In this document: in pieces, positions 23,748 to 31,780 of the stretch
Layout of the letters: every line of letters begins with the position of its first letter
How positions within the stretch are numbered: the first letter of the stretch is position 1
Source of the DNA: Halorubrum sp. Atlit-26R
GTDB lineage: Archaea; Halobacteriota; Halobacteria; Halobacteriales; Haloferacaceae
Reading direction: 5' to 3'
DNA length: 48,592 nt
Assembly: GCF_003666015.1 (NCBI RefSeq)
Contig: NZ_QPLT01000022.1
Location: 1 to 48,592 of the forward strand
Notes under the pieces: generated by a model
What the model was told of the DNA's origin: nothing
Databases searched by the model: none
What the model saw: the letters and a program-made list of their open reading frames with translations, nothing else
Program-made: the position numbers and the translations under genes

Positions 23748-24543
23748 GATTGGCTATCTTCTTTATCCGCTTAATTACTGAATTAAGCTCCTGTCTCCGA
23801 TCTTTTAATTCTTGCTGCTCTGGGGATTGCGCATCTCCGGCGATCAGATGCTTCGATGGCTCTGGTCGACCTCGGAGATCATCCAAACAAGCCTCAACAT
23901 CCTGAGCTAGCCTTGCTCCGTCCTGAGTTTTCGCCTTCTTTAGCACATCCGCAGTCTCTTGCATCGATTCTTCCAGTGCTTTGTACCTCCCGGTCAAATC
24001 GATCGGCGGTAGCTCGGTTTTCTCTAGGAACTTCTTCGCCTTGATTACCTCTTCAGAGGCCTCCTCAAACTGGTAGTAGTCATCTGGGGCGTCGATCTCG
24101 TAACGGTCGAAGTAGAACAGAATCAAAAATCCGAAGAGAACACCGATACAAAGACCCACCCAGATCTCTTCGTTGGTCGGGGTTAGCGGCGTCTGGTAAA
24201 CCCAGGTATGGAGCAAAAACCCGATCGCAGTCGCTAATTCACCGAGGAACAGATAACCTACTGCGATAAAAGCAGGGACAAAATCCGTGTGTAGAATGGA
24301 GGAGAACGAGTCCTTGGCGGCACTCCGTGATATGAGATATGCGCCGAGACCAGTTACAATGGCGCCAACAGTGAGCACCTCGGTAAACTGCGGCACTACA
24401 CTGGTATCTAGTAAACCTTCCGAGGTGAAGCTGAAAAGGCCGAGAAGGAATACACCTTCTAGGATAATAGCGTAGAAGATACGACGAGGTGGACCTCCAA
24501 ACGTGAAGCAGTCCAAATAAAGAGAAAGCCAGTTATCAGACAT
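23740..24543 (-). CDS. Four-helix membrane protein with cytoplasmic coiled coil
   Basis: 267 residues. Four hydrophobic helices are visible at about 22-40, 55-72, 88-112 and 127-145, followed by a charged region of about 120 residues with coiled-coil segments (EASEEVIKAKKFLEK, LKDRRQELNSVIKRIKK). No catalytic motif is seen. As first gene of a coupled operon with an SMC-like ATPase and a Panacea-like protein it is the likely effector, perhaps a membrane-disrupting toxin. ATG 24543 is preferred to 24666, which would overlap the divergent gene at 24647. Confidence 0.8.
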   Translation of the reverse strand: MSDNWLSLYLDCFTFGGPPRRIFYAIILEGVFLLGLFSFTSEGLLDTSVVPQFTEVLTVGAIVTGLGAYLISRSAAKDSFSSILHTDFVPAFIAVGYLFLGELATAIGFLLHTWVYQTPLTPTNEEIWVGLCIGVLFGFLILFYFDRYEIDAPDDYYQFEEASEEVIKAKKFLEKTELPPIDLTGRYKALEESMQETADVLKKAKTQDGARLAQDVEACLDDLRGRPEPSKHLIAGDAQSPEQQELKDRRQELNSVIKRIKKIANHG

Positions 24544-24621
24544 TTTCCAGCAGTATATGAAGTCTCCGCCTGTGATTAACCCATTGGAAAGACCATCCCG
24601 CGATTGACTCTCTCCGCTAGT

Positions 24622-24629
24622 TTGTTTAT
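24622..24629 (+). promoter_or_regulatory. TATA box of the HExxH gene
   Basis: GTTTATAC, centred about 22 bp before the GTG at 24647; suggests a leaderless or very short leader. Confidence 0.5.
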
Positions 24630-24646
24630 ACGTCAAGTTTTCGTAT

Positions 24647-25042
24647 GTGCTGAAAAGAGGGTACATCGCAACCGTGCTCGGTAAAATACAGTCTGGATTG
24701 ACTCATCAATATGCCAAAATCTGGGGCGAAGTAACCGAGACCAGCGAATACACTGCGGGCGGGGTCTCACGGACAGTGTACTGGTTCCGCAACGACAGCA
24801 GGCGGATGGTAGACTACTCTCCGCTCGAAACTCTGCTGATGAACGCACAGGCCAAAGATGAGTTCTCAAAAGATGTCGTTGATTACGTCTTCCTCCACGA
24901 AGTCGGACACGAACAAATGAGCTTCATGGGAAGAGCTCTGTTCTGGGCGATCTACCTGAGCTCGGCACTGCTCCTCATCGCAGATGTGATAGCATCACCA
25001 ACACCCTGTTGGAAGCAGTCAAATGTGTGCTGTCCATTGTGA
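24647..25042 (+). CDS. HExxH membrane protein, probably truncated
   Basis: 131 residues from a GTG start. FLHEVGHEQMSFMGR near 83-97 carries an HExxH zinc-binding motif, followed by a membrane helix (ALFWAIYLSSALLLIADVIA), as in M48-type membrane proteases. The protein then stops after a cysteine-containing tail (TPCWKQSNVCCPL); another frame continues TNTLLEAVKCVLSIVMSRRR, so a frameshift may have cut a longer protein. Divergent from the four-gene operon with a 103-bp gap, it could be part of that system. Confidence 0.6.
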   Translation: MLKRGYIATVLGKIQSGLTHQYAKIWGEVTETSEYTAGGVSRTVYWFRNDSRRMVDYSPLETLLMNAQAKDEFSKDVVDYVFLHEVGHEQMSFMGRALFWAIYLSSALLLIADVIASPTPCWKQSNVCCPL

Positions 25043-25093
25043 TGAGTAGGAGGAGAGTGAGTAAAACCTGGTGTGTCCCCTATCTGTAGGGAA

Positions 25094-26038
25094 TCAGTAG
25101 TTCACCAGGTCGAAGAGCAGTGCTTTCACATGCGATTCGAGGTCCCCGTTGACGCTCCCAGCCGGCCGGCGTGCGCGTACGTCCCCGTACCGGTCGATAT
25201 CGGTTTCAATGCGATACGTTAACGACCGCTCTCCAGCGCCATCTTGGAGATCAATGACGACGGCACGATTCTCGACGATCCGCCGAAGGCGCCCCGTCTT
25301 GCGGTCCAGTGTCACCTCGATCCAGCAGTCGCCGAACCCCGAGATGGGCGCGAACGGCAGTGGGACGACCTGTGCGTACGCGTCTGCTCCAACGACGCGG
25401 TAGGTGATGGTCTCGTCGTCGGCAGCGGTTCGCGTCCAGTCGGTCTGGTGAGGGCGGACGAGATCACGACGGACTGGCTCGGAGGCCCGCTCGTAGTCAC
25501 CATCGGGGATGTGTCCACTCCGATCGTCTGAGACGCGTACAGCGTCTCCTGCTGGCGTCGGCGCGTCGTGGTCATAGAGCCAAGCTCCGTCGGTAATGTA
25601 GCGGACGTTTGTCAACGGAAGGTCGTAGCCGTCATCCAACACTCGGTTGTAGTGAAGGAGCGCCCACAACGTCTGGTGTGGCGTGACGTACTCCCTGTCG
25701 GGGGCGTCCGCGAGACGGCTGCTCTGTGTTAGCGGCGTCTCAAATGTCGTCAGCGTATGAAGATGCCGTCGACGGGAGGGTTGATGCCAGAGCTTGCGGA
25801 CATCGAGGTCATACGGCGTCTCACCGGTCCAATCGTCCAACACTCGCACGTTCGTGACCGCTCTGTGGTCGGCAGCATGGCGGTGTTGAGCAGCCGCCGT
25901 GATAGACTCACGCGGCGATTCACCTGTCGGGAGCGCTGGGTCGTACGGACGAATGTCCGCAACCCGGAGGCCACCGTACCCTGTGACCGTCCCGAGGGTC
26001 GTTATGCCCGCCCCGGCGAGAAACCGGCGGCGGTTCAT
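25094..26038 (-). CDS. Tat-exported protein, function unknown
   Basis: 314 residues. A twin-arginine signal opens the protein: MNRRRFLAGAGITTLGTVTG. The mature part is hydrophilic, with VTPHQTLWALLHYNRVLDDG, RPHQTDWTRTAADDETITYR and a strand-rich end that includes DCWIEVTLDRKTGRLRRIVE. Export across the membrane and an extracellular or surface location follow from the signal; the activity is unknown. Its ATG overlaps the stop of the upstream lipoprotein gene by 4 bp, so the two are co-translated and probably work together. Confidence 0.8.
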   Translation of the reverse strand: MNRRRFLAGAGITTLGTVTGYGGLRVADIRPYDPALPTGESPRESITAAAQHRHAADHRAVTNVRVLDDWTGETPYDLDVRKLWHQPSRRRHLHTLTTFETPLTQSSRLADAPDREYVTPHQTLWALLHYNRVLDDGYDLPLTNVRYITDGAWLYDHDAPTPAGDAVRVSDDRSGHIPDGDYERASEPVRRDLVRPHQTDWTRTAADDETITYRVVGADAYAQVVPLPFAPISGFGDCWIEVTLDRKTGRLRRIVENRAVVIDLQDGAGERSLTYRIETDIDRYGDVRARRPAGSVNGDLESHVKALLFDLVNY

Positions 26039-26472
26039 CTGCCAGCCTCCGAACGAGTCGTCTCTGGGTGCCACTCAGCGACCGCCAGCGTGTCCTGCTG
26101 CTCCGGGCCCTCCCAGACTACATGGGTCGTCTCTGGGGCCGGTATCCTGTGCCGCAGCGTCGCTCCGGGTGTGAGTGGGAACTCAGAAGCCGTGTCGGTA
26201 TCCCCGGGGTCGACCCACACTGTCTCTACGCGTTCGGGGTCTGGTGTCACCACGTGGAGTCGCCCGGTGTTTTCGGCCGTCAGGCGGTTGCCACGGTCGA
26301 ACGTTATGATGAGTGTAGACCGGTCAGGATCCCAGTCGAAAGCGGCGAAGACGTTCGGAGCACTGGTTGGATAGGACTCCGTGGAGGGGCCACTCGGTGC
26401 GAGCGAGCATCCGGCGAGTGCCGTGGTAAGTATGGCTCCCCCTGTTGTGAGAAGTGCGCGTCTGGAGGGCAT
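26035..26472 (-). CDS. Tat-exported lipoprotein, function unknown
   Basis: 145 residues starting MPSRRALLTTGGAILTTALA, a Tat signal with lipobox LAGC, so the protein is probably exported and lipid-anchored. The mature part is strand-rich (STLIITFDRGNRLTAENTGR, RLHVVTPDPERVETVWVDPG, TTHVVWEGPEQQDTLAVAEW), suggesting an immunoglobulin-like domain. It overlaps the next exported-protein gene by 4 bp. A longer start at 26499 is possible. Function unknown. Confidence 0.75.
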   Translation of the reverse strand: MPSRRALLTTGGAILTTALAGCSLAPSGPSTESYPTSAPNVFAAFDWDPDRSTLIITFDRGNRLTAENTGRLHVVTPDPERVETVWVDPGDTDTASEFPLTPGATLRHRIPAPETTHVVWEGPEQQDTLAVAEWHPETTRSEAGR

Positions 26473-26604
26473 ACTGTCATTCAAACTTGACAGAGTCATA
26501 GGCTTTTTGTACGCTTTTTTTGAGCGAGAAAATTCAGCTTTGTCGGACGTTGCGGTGATTGAAGTAGTAGCCTTGGGTCCTTCCTGACAGCCCAAATTCG
26601 TGGG

Positions 26605-26639
26605 GGCTCTGTTGAAGCGTATCAGATTTCAATAGAGCC
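26605..26639. repeat. 35-bp imperfect palindrome
   Basis: GGCTCTGTTGAA at 26605-26616 and TTCAATAGAGCC at 26628-26639 pair with one mismatch around 11 bases. The word GGCTCTGTTG also resembles insertion-sequence ends and recurs near 39920-39933 (as CCAACAGAGCC). It may be a decayed insertion or a terminator. Confidence 0.4.
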
Positions 26640-26685
26640 GATTGCGTTTAATCCGGAAAAAGGCGAAACGGGTTCTCTCACCGGT

Positions 26686-26895
26686 TCAGTCACACCTGTG
26701 ATGTCGAATCCGTTCTGGAAGTCCGACCTTCCCACAGACGGGACACTCCCGCAGCGGTGTCGGCGGGAGGTCGTTCCAGGCGTCCAGCGCAGCCGTTAAC
26801 TGTGCTTCCACGGTCGGCGAGTTGGTCGTGCGGCGGGCTTCGCGGAGGTGAATGCGAAGCCGTTCACGCGCCGTGAGTGTCGTGTCGTCGGTCAT
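26686..26895 (-). CDS. Small zinc-finger protein
   Basis: 69 residues. A helical N-terminal half (LTARERLRIHLREARRTTNS, VEAQLTAALDAWNDL) is followed by a zinc finger made of CPVCGKVGLPERIRHHRC. The ATG at 26895 lies 27 bp after box copy 13. Small proteins of this build are common on haloarchaeal plasmids; the partner or target is unknown. Confidence 0.7.
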   Translation of the reverse strand: MTDDTTLTARERLRIHLREARRTTNSPTVEAQLTAALDAWNDLPPTPLRECPVCGKVGLPERIRHHRCD

Positions 26896-26922
26896 AGTGG
26901 GACGGGATTGTGGTAACCCCGC

Positions 26923-26946
26923 CACCCATCGCTGGGGGCGATAAAC
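26923..26946 (-). promoter_or_regulatory. CACCC-GGGG-AAAC box (copy 13)
   Basis: Minus strand: GTTTATCG, CCCCCAGCG, ATGGGTG, GCGGGG. It lies 27 bp upstream of the start at 26895. Confidence 0.7.
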
Positions 26947-26960
26947 ACCACTCTGAGCGG

Positions 26961-28094
26961 TTAGCGAATATCGGGCTGGAGCGGAGCGAACTGTTCCCAC
27001 CTCATGTGGTGGCGCTGACAGAGCGTGACCAGGTTCTCAAGCCGGTTCGCCCGCTCGTAGTCCAGAACCCCTTGAGCATCGATGAAGGTGCCAAGTGGCA
27101 TAATGTGGTGGACGTTCAGGTCGCGGTCCCAGCGTTCGTGGTGCGCTTCTCGGTCAATTGTGCACCCCGGCATCTGGCACTCGAAGCCGTCCCGTTCCAA
27201 GGCGCGTTTGCGCTGTCTGTACCAGTTCGGCCCATACGAGATGTCTCCGTAGCCGCCCTTCCAGTCCGGATGATCTGGGCCGCTCGGTTGCCCCCGGTAC
27301 TCAAATCCGGCCGCTTCGACGGCGTCTTGCCAGGTCCCATATCGGCGAGCATAGGATCCAACTGAGTAATGACCCCGGTCACGCATCTCGATTGATGATG
27401 GTACGTGGCCTAACTCATCGACTAATCGCTTGATCTCTTCATGGAGCTGTTCTTCACTAACACTCCATTGTTTGTGTGGCTCGAACCCAGCACTGCGTAA
27501 CGCGCAATTCCAGCTACCGAAGCATCGCTGAGCAACTTTCACCGACCACGCTCCGTGCTGTTCCATTTCTTTCGCCTTTGGCGGCCGCCCAAGTTCTGCG
27601 GCGAGGTTCTGGATCGCTTTGATTACATCCTCCTCTGTAGCGATCTGCTGTGTGGTCGTTTCTAACTTGGCTGCCCTGAGACCCTCGTTCCACGACCCGA
27701 AATGAGTCTGAACTGCTTTGGCCGAGATTCGTCCTAATTCTCGCCACTCACTTCGTGACGGAGAATGATCGATCTGGGTAGCGACTCGGTGTAGCTCCTC
27801 AATGATCTCTGTGTCGCAATATCCGTTTGTTTGAGGCTCAAGTCCGGCAGCTTCCAATCCCTCGCCCCAGCCCCCGAATGTTGAATATACTGCGCCTTCT
27901 GTAAATTCAGTCTCATTATTGATCTCTGAGTGTGTTGGTGGTCGACCTTTTTCGTCAGCGAGTCGCTGTAGTTCGTCGATGATTGTTTCAGCCGGTATCG
28001 ATGCCTGATGGGCACGCACATGGCCGGCAATCTCAACGTTAGTTTCGAACGATTCCCCACAGATGTCGCAGGTGTAGTCTCCTTCGACTTTCAT
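26961..28094 (-). CDS. HNH endonuclease with C2H2 finger and four HNH-associated repeats
   Basis: 377 residues. A C2H2 finger opens the protein (CDICGESFETNVEIAGHVRAH, about 9-29). Four helical repeats of about 55 residues follow, each ending FG(S/G)W ... AAGLE-like: GGWGEGLEAAGLE, FGSWNEGLRAAKLE, FGSWNCALRSAGFE and YGTWQDAVEAAGFE. The HNH nuclease is C-terminal (CQMPGCTIDREAHHERWDRD, NVHHIMPLGTF, NLVTLCQRHHMRWE). The repeats probably read DNA sequence and the HNH part cuts it. A truncated relative is at 190-387. It could be a homing or defence nuclease. Confidence 0.85.
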   Translation of the reverse strand: MKVEGDYTCDICGESFETNVEIAGHVRAHQASIPAETIIDELQRLADEKGRPPTHSEINNETEFTEGAVYSTFGGWGEGLEAAGLEPQTNGYCDTEIIEELHRVATQIDHSPSRSEWRELGRISAKAVQTHFGSWNEGLRAAKLETTTQQIATEEDVIKAIQNLAAELGRPPKAKEMEQHGAWSVKVAQRCFGSWNCALRSAGFEPHKQWSVSEEQLHEEIKRLVDELGHVPSSIEMRDRGHYSVGSYARRYGTWQDAVEAAGFEYRGQPSGPDHPDWKGGYGDISYGPNWYRQRKRALERDGFECQMPGCTIDREAHHERWDRDLNVHHIMPLGTFIDAQGVLDYERANRLENLVTLCQRHHMRWEQFAPLQPDIR

Positions 28095-28121
28095 GTGTAG
28101 CTCCGAGCGTTGGCACGCCCG

Positions 28122-28145
28122 CACCCCTGTGGGGCGGAAAAAATA
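28122..28145 (-). promoter_or_regulatory. CACCC-GGGG-AAAAC-type box (copy 14)
   Basis: Minus strand: GTATTTTTTCCG, CCCCACA, GGGGTG, CGGGCG. It lies 27 bp upstream of the HNH gene start at 28094. Confidence 0.6.
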
Positions 28146-28207
28146 CGCTCGGCTGCGCATCCTTTCTCCCGGCTTCAGGGATTAATATCAGACCAACACT
28201 GGAGGTT

Positions 28208-28310
28208 GTGGCTGCGCGCGCAGCGAAGCGAGCACGGAGCGGAGGGTGGGGAGGTGGGGCCTGGGTCGGTCCGGCACGTAGCAAAAAAGAGAGTCGCGAC
28301 GACTGGCTAT
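28208..28310. repeat. Shared terminal module, copy 2
   Basis: Second copy of the module described at 17641-17803. It includes the TAG stop of the RPA-like gene (28307-28309). On the minus strand GTCGTCGCGAC precedes a T-run. Confidence 0.7.
28282..28287 (-). terminator. T-run after the RPA-like gene
   Basis: TTTTTT on the minus strand, about 20 bp after the stop at 28307 and preceded by GTCGCGAC. Archaeal RNA polymerase stops at such runs, so this is a likely terminator. Confidence 0.45.
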
Positions 28311-29203
28311 TCCCACCACCGACCGCGCTCGGGGAACATCACGGTGCTCCACCCAGTGACGGCTAGTGAGACGCGTCCTTCGTACCAGTTCCGTGCCGCC
28401 CCGTGAATGCGAACGCGCTCGCCTTCTTGAATCCACGGAGCATTTGAGGCCTCCCAGATCGTTACCCGCGTTTTGCCACTGTCGTCCGCGATCAGCCCAA
28501 CTTGAGCGATGCTCGGATGTGAGGGATCCCACAATGTATCGACCTGACCCTCAACACTCACTTCTTTGCGATTGACGTCCTCGAGCTTCCCGATAGGAAC
28601 CACCTGTCCCGGCGCTGTCTGTAACTCCTCGAACACTCCCACGACTGCACTCATCAGGTCTTTCCCACCGACGATGGCTTCACCTAGCCGCCGACCAATC
28701 GCCGCTCGCGACCAGCCATCCAACTTCTCTGCCAGCCGCATCGACTGTGTGTTCACCGCCGCCAACTGCTCCTGCGTGAGTTCTACACGAGGATCGTCTC
28801 TCTCTGGGTCCATCTGCGGGTCCACGCTTGCCGCCCGCTTCTGGAACTTCACACGCCGCGCAGCACTCCGCTTCGCTGCGACATCTCGCGTCCGCTTTTC
28901 GCGACCATCTTGCGTTCCCAGTTCCGCCTTGGCACTGATCCGGTCCAGTTCAGCCTCCCGCGCTCGAATGCGCTCTTCCTGTTCGAGGGTCTTTCCGAAC
29001 ATGTGATCCGGGCCTTCCTCGACGCGCGCGTCTGGATGGTTGGAATCGACTTTCGCCTGTACCTCCATCTGCACCGTTGCCCGGAACTCCGGCGTCTCAT
29101 CGACAACCTCGAAGCCATCTTCATCGACCGCTGCTTCGTCCGTGTTTTCGAATGCTTGTTCATCGACCGAAACTACTTCACTAGTAACGTTCTTACTCGA
29201 CAT
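28307..29203 (-). CDS. RPA-like single-strand DNA-binding protein
   Basis: 298 residues. The acidic N-terminus is unassigned (about 1-75), the middle is a charged coiled coil (LEQEERIRAREAELDRISAK) and a helical part with LTQEQLAAVNTQSMRLAEKL. The C-terminal third is an OB fold: VPIGKLEDVNRKEVSVEGQV, GLIADDSGKTRVTIWEAS, and GERVRIHGAARNWYEGRVSL, the replication factor A signature. Proteins of this build accompany haloarchaeal plasmids and may act in replication. No Orc1/Cdc6 or RepH gene is in this window. Confidence 0.8.
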   Translation of the reverse strand: MSSKNVTSEVVSVDEQAFENTDEAAVDEDGFEVVDETPEFRATVQMEVQAKVDSNHPDARVEEGPDHMFGKTLEQEERIRAREAELDRISAKAELGTQDGREKRTRDVAAKRSAARRVKFQKRAASVDPQMDPERDDPRVELTQEQLAAVNTQSMRLAEKLDGWSRAAIGRRLGEAIVGGKDLMSAVVGVFEELQTAPGQVVPIGKLEDVNRKEVSVEGQVDTLWDPSHPSIAQVGLIADDSGKTRVTIWEASNAPWIQEGERVRIHGAARNWYEGRVSLAVTGWSTVMFPERGRWWE

Positions 29204-29870
29204 TGGAGTTCAGCTCCTGAAGGCGCTCACGCGCTCGACACCGCGATGCTGCAACATCGCGGTTCTTCGACGACAACGCCCAACAGAACCATCTACGCGC
29301 TCTCGCTCGCGCCTTCGCGAGCGCCCTTGGGCGCGAGCGAGAGCGCTTCAGCGAGGCCACTCAACCAGCACCGCGCGCCGACCCGCCCGGAGCAAGCGTC
29401 CAGCGGAGAAAGCGTGGGGGGTGAGCAGCCACGCCGCGCAACCCCTCACGCTTTCCCGCTGGCGTCGAGGGCACATTCACTTTAGCCCGGAACGGGCGCT
29501 CCCGGTGCGGAGAGCGCCCGCACGCCCGGAATGGTCGGTCGCGAGCGACGCGGAGGGCGGCAGCGGCGAGCGGGGCGGGCCGGTACGTACCATCTGGCCA
29601 GCCGGCCGCATCGCTCGGCGAACCATCTATCGTCCTGGTGGACTCAGAAAGGGCGAGGCCGCTTCGGCCGTCCCCCGACCCCGCAAGCACCGCAGGCACG
29701 AGGCGCGCAGCGGCGGTCGCGGGATGCCGAGCGGCCGAGGGCTTTTAGGAAACGATGACTGTCGTTGGTAGGCAGAACCCAGTGTAGCTTAGATTCGGTT
29801 GAGAACATTCGGTTCCAGCCCACTCTGACACAAATATCATATTCTTCGTCTTCACAGTTTCTGCGTAGAC
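29204..29870. other. GC-rich non-coding stretch with perfect hairpins
   Basis: 667 bp without a convincing gene; the open frames here lack halophilic protein composition. Inside are a perfect hairpin (29297-29346), an 8-bp hairpin CCGCGATG/CATCGCGG at 29241-29262, and purine-rich, CGAG-rich filler. It lies directly upstream of the RPA-like gene, so it may hold its promoter or a replication-related site. Confidence 0.5.
29297..29346. repeat. Perfect 17-bp inverted repeat
   Basis: Arms GCGCTCTCGCTCGCGCC (29297-29313) and GGCGCGAGCGAGAGCGC (29330-29346) pair without mismatch around 16 bases. Confidence 0.85.
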
Positions 29871-30785
29871 ATGGCGTCGTATCCATCCGAGAATTCGCTT
29901 GTCGTGAATGCGACACACCAAATACTGACTCGTATTCGTGGGCCGTACAATCAGACAACCGCCATCGCACCAACACGGTATCAGGAACACCAGGCTGGTG
30001 GAGGATACGACGTCGAGCTCCCGTTAGCGATGCGACTTCTTTTCCAGTACAAAGCACCCAAGGCAGAGCCAAACAGGGGCGTTCGGTTCAAACTCGATAC
30101 TCAGCAGATCACGACACTTGCAACCCGAGAGCCAGGTGAAGCCGCTTACTACGCATGTCCCGTCGTTGACTCTGACAACCAATTATCCGATGCGCTGATG
30201 GAGTGCTATTTTATCGATGTGCAGGCGATCGAGGCTGGCTCATCTCAACTCTATATTCCAACCGATTACCCCAATTCGCCTGTCCAGGCAAAATTCAAGG
30301 ACCCCTCCGACCAGTCCGGGTGGATTGGTGATCCAGTGAACTACTACGAAATCCCCCATTCAGCTGTCAAAATGTGGGACGACCTAAGAACTGGCATCGA
30401 GTCACGGAACATTGGTATGGTCATCCGCGAGAGTGGATCGACAACGGACTCCTACGACGATTTCGTGGGCCGGCTACAGGACCTTTGGGCGCTCCATGAT
30501 GATACTCGTGGCCAGGCACGAACTGACGGTGGCGAGCCGAATGAGAATGATCACCAGCGAATTGAGCGACTCGTCTCGTTTGCGCGCTCACAACATCGTC
30601 GGCTATTCGAAGAATCTGACGTAGCAGTACCCGATATCGAACGGCATGAACGTCATCTACGAGAGACACTCGAAGGCTATCAAACTGTCCGACGACCCGA
30701 TGTTCATGGAATCGGGCGAGCTCAAGAACTCATCGCCCAATCTGGGAGCACAGATAGGAATCGAGCACTCAAACTCGGGAATTAG
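29871..30785 (+). CDS. Hypothetical protein, possible nuclease-like part
   Basis: 304 residues. The N-terminal half has YDVELPLAMRLLFQYKAPKA followed by NRGVRFKLDTQQITTLATRE and EAAYYACPVVDSDNQLSDAL. D ... FQYK could be a PD-(D/E)XK active-site variant, but the evidence is thin. The second half is helical (QRIERLVSFARSQHRRLFEE). It is convergent with the 30819 gene and lies next to a nuclease gene, so a defence role is possible. Unassigned. Confidence 0.6.
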   Translation: MASYPSENSLVVNATHQILTRIRGPYNQTTAIAPTRYQEHQAGGGYDVELPLAMRLLFQYKAPKAEPNRGVRFKLDTQQITTLATREPGEAAYYACPVVDSDNQLSDALMECYFIDVQAIEAGSSQLYIPTDYPNSPVQAKFKDPSDQSGWIGDPVNYYEIPHSAVKMWDDLRTGIESRNIGMVIRESGSTTDSYDDFVGRLQDLWALHDDTRGQARTDGGEPNENDHQRIERLVSFARSQHRRLFEESDVAVPDIERHERHLRETLEGYQTVRRPDVHGIGRAQELIAQSGSTDRNRALKLGN

Positions 30786-30818
30786 CCCTGAATCTATTCG
30801 TCGACCGAGCAGTGGTTC

Positions 30819-31712
30819 TTATTCGTCAGATATCGCTCTACAGAACGGTGACCCCATTACAACCGGCCATCCACCGAGGGTAATCCCCTCAGGGCGTAAC
30901 AACGACATCCCCTCTGCTCGGAACTCTCGTTCTTTCTCGAATCCGATTGTCCCACCCTTGATACGGTAGGATAGTCGGGCAGTACGCTCGACTGCTTCGT
31001 GCATCTGTTCGCTGGCCTCTGTTTTTTCACTCTTATACACGTTCTTCGCAGCTAAGATATCTGCATCACCAGTTCGGTCATGATTGACGGGTATCACCTC
31101 CTCTAACGGACGGTCTTCACCGCGCAGGCTTACAGCCTCCACTTCGGTTGTCACAAGTGGAATCGGGCCATCTGATTCTACTAGTTCTTCTAACGCGGGC
31201 CAGGACAGAACCGGATTTTCCATCAACACGCCGGCTTGTGTGTCATAGACGGTTTCGTAGCCCTCTCCATCCTCGTCACTATTTTTGAATCCCCGTAATA
31301 CTGTCCAGAAGATGCCGTACCGTATTGGAGCGAGTATCACGAAGCACGGTCGATGGATACCCAGTTCTGTTCCATGACGCTCCTCAAGCGTCTTCTGAAG
31401 CGTCTGCGACAGTTTCCACGAAGAGGGTAGGTCTTCTCGAAGGTCTTCGATTCCGCTCCCATACCATGAGAAGTCCTGACATTGCGCGGAATAGTAGAGA
31501 CGACCGGGATCCGTATCGAGATCAAGCTTGTCCGCGGCGCGAGTCAGTCGGTTGAGAATTTGATCCGCCGATTCGTACCCCTCAGTGGGGAGATCGACAC
31601 GAACACCTTCATCTCCATAGATTGGGTCGTACGTGGCCGGTGCGTGATAGGGAACAATGCTTCCATAGCCGCCAAGTGATGTCGGTCTCCTCTCGAGTTC
31701 GCTTGGGTCCAT
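30819..31712 (-). CDS. Hypothetical protein downstream of a nuclease gene
   Basis: 297 residues. Features seen are SADQILNRLTRAADKLDLDT, DFSWYGSGIEDLREDLPSSW, IHRPCFVILAPIRYGIFWTV and a basic-acidic end (YRIKGGTIGFEKEREFRAEG). No family recognised and no membrane anchor. It starts 68 bp after the stop of the 31781-33775 nuclease gene in the same direction, so the two are probably one operon. It could be a partner subunit or a specificity factor. Confidence 0.65.
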   Translation of the reverse strand: MDPSELERRPTSLGGYGSIVPYHAPATYDPIYGDEGVRVDLPTEGYESADQILNRLTRAADKLDLDTDPGRLYYSAQCQDFSWYGSGIEDLREDLPSSWKLSQTLQKTLEERHGTELGIHRPCFVILAPIRYGIFWTVLRGFKNSDEDGEGYETVYDTQAGVLMENPVLSWPALEELVESDGPIPLVTTEVEAVSLRGEDRPLEEVIPVNHDRTGDADILAAKNVYKSEKTEASEQMHEAVERTARLSYRIKGGTIGFEKEREFRAEGMSLLRPEGITLGGWPVVMGSPFCRAISDE

Positions 31713-31780
31713 GTCTGTCCTAACCGATTCTATCGGTTTGTGTATAGTTTTTGGAAGCTCAATGAGCGCAGAAGTGCAAT

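Noticed and set aside
29361-29699. Open frame of 112 residues in the GC-rich gap
   Set aside because: Rich in G, A, R and P with no acidic bias; it looks like a chance frame in GC-rich DNA.
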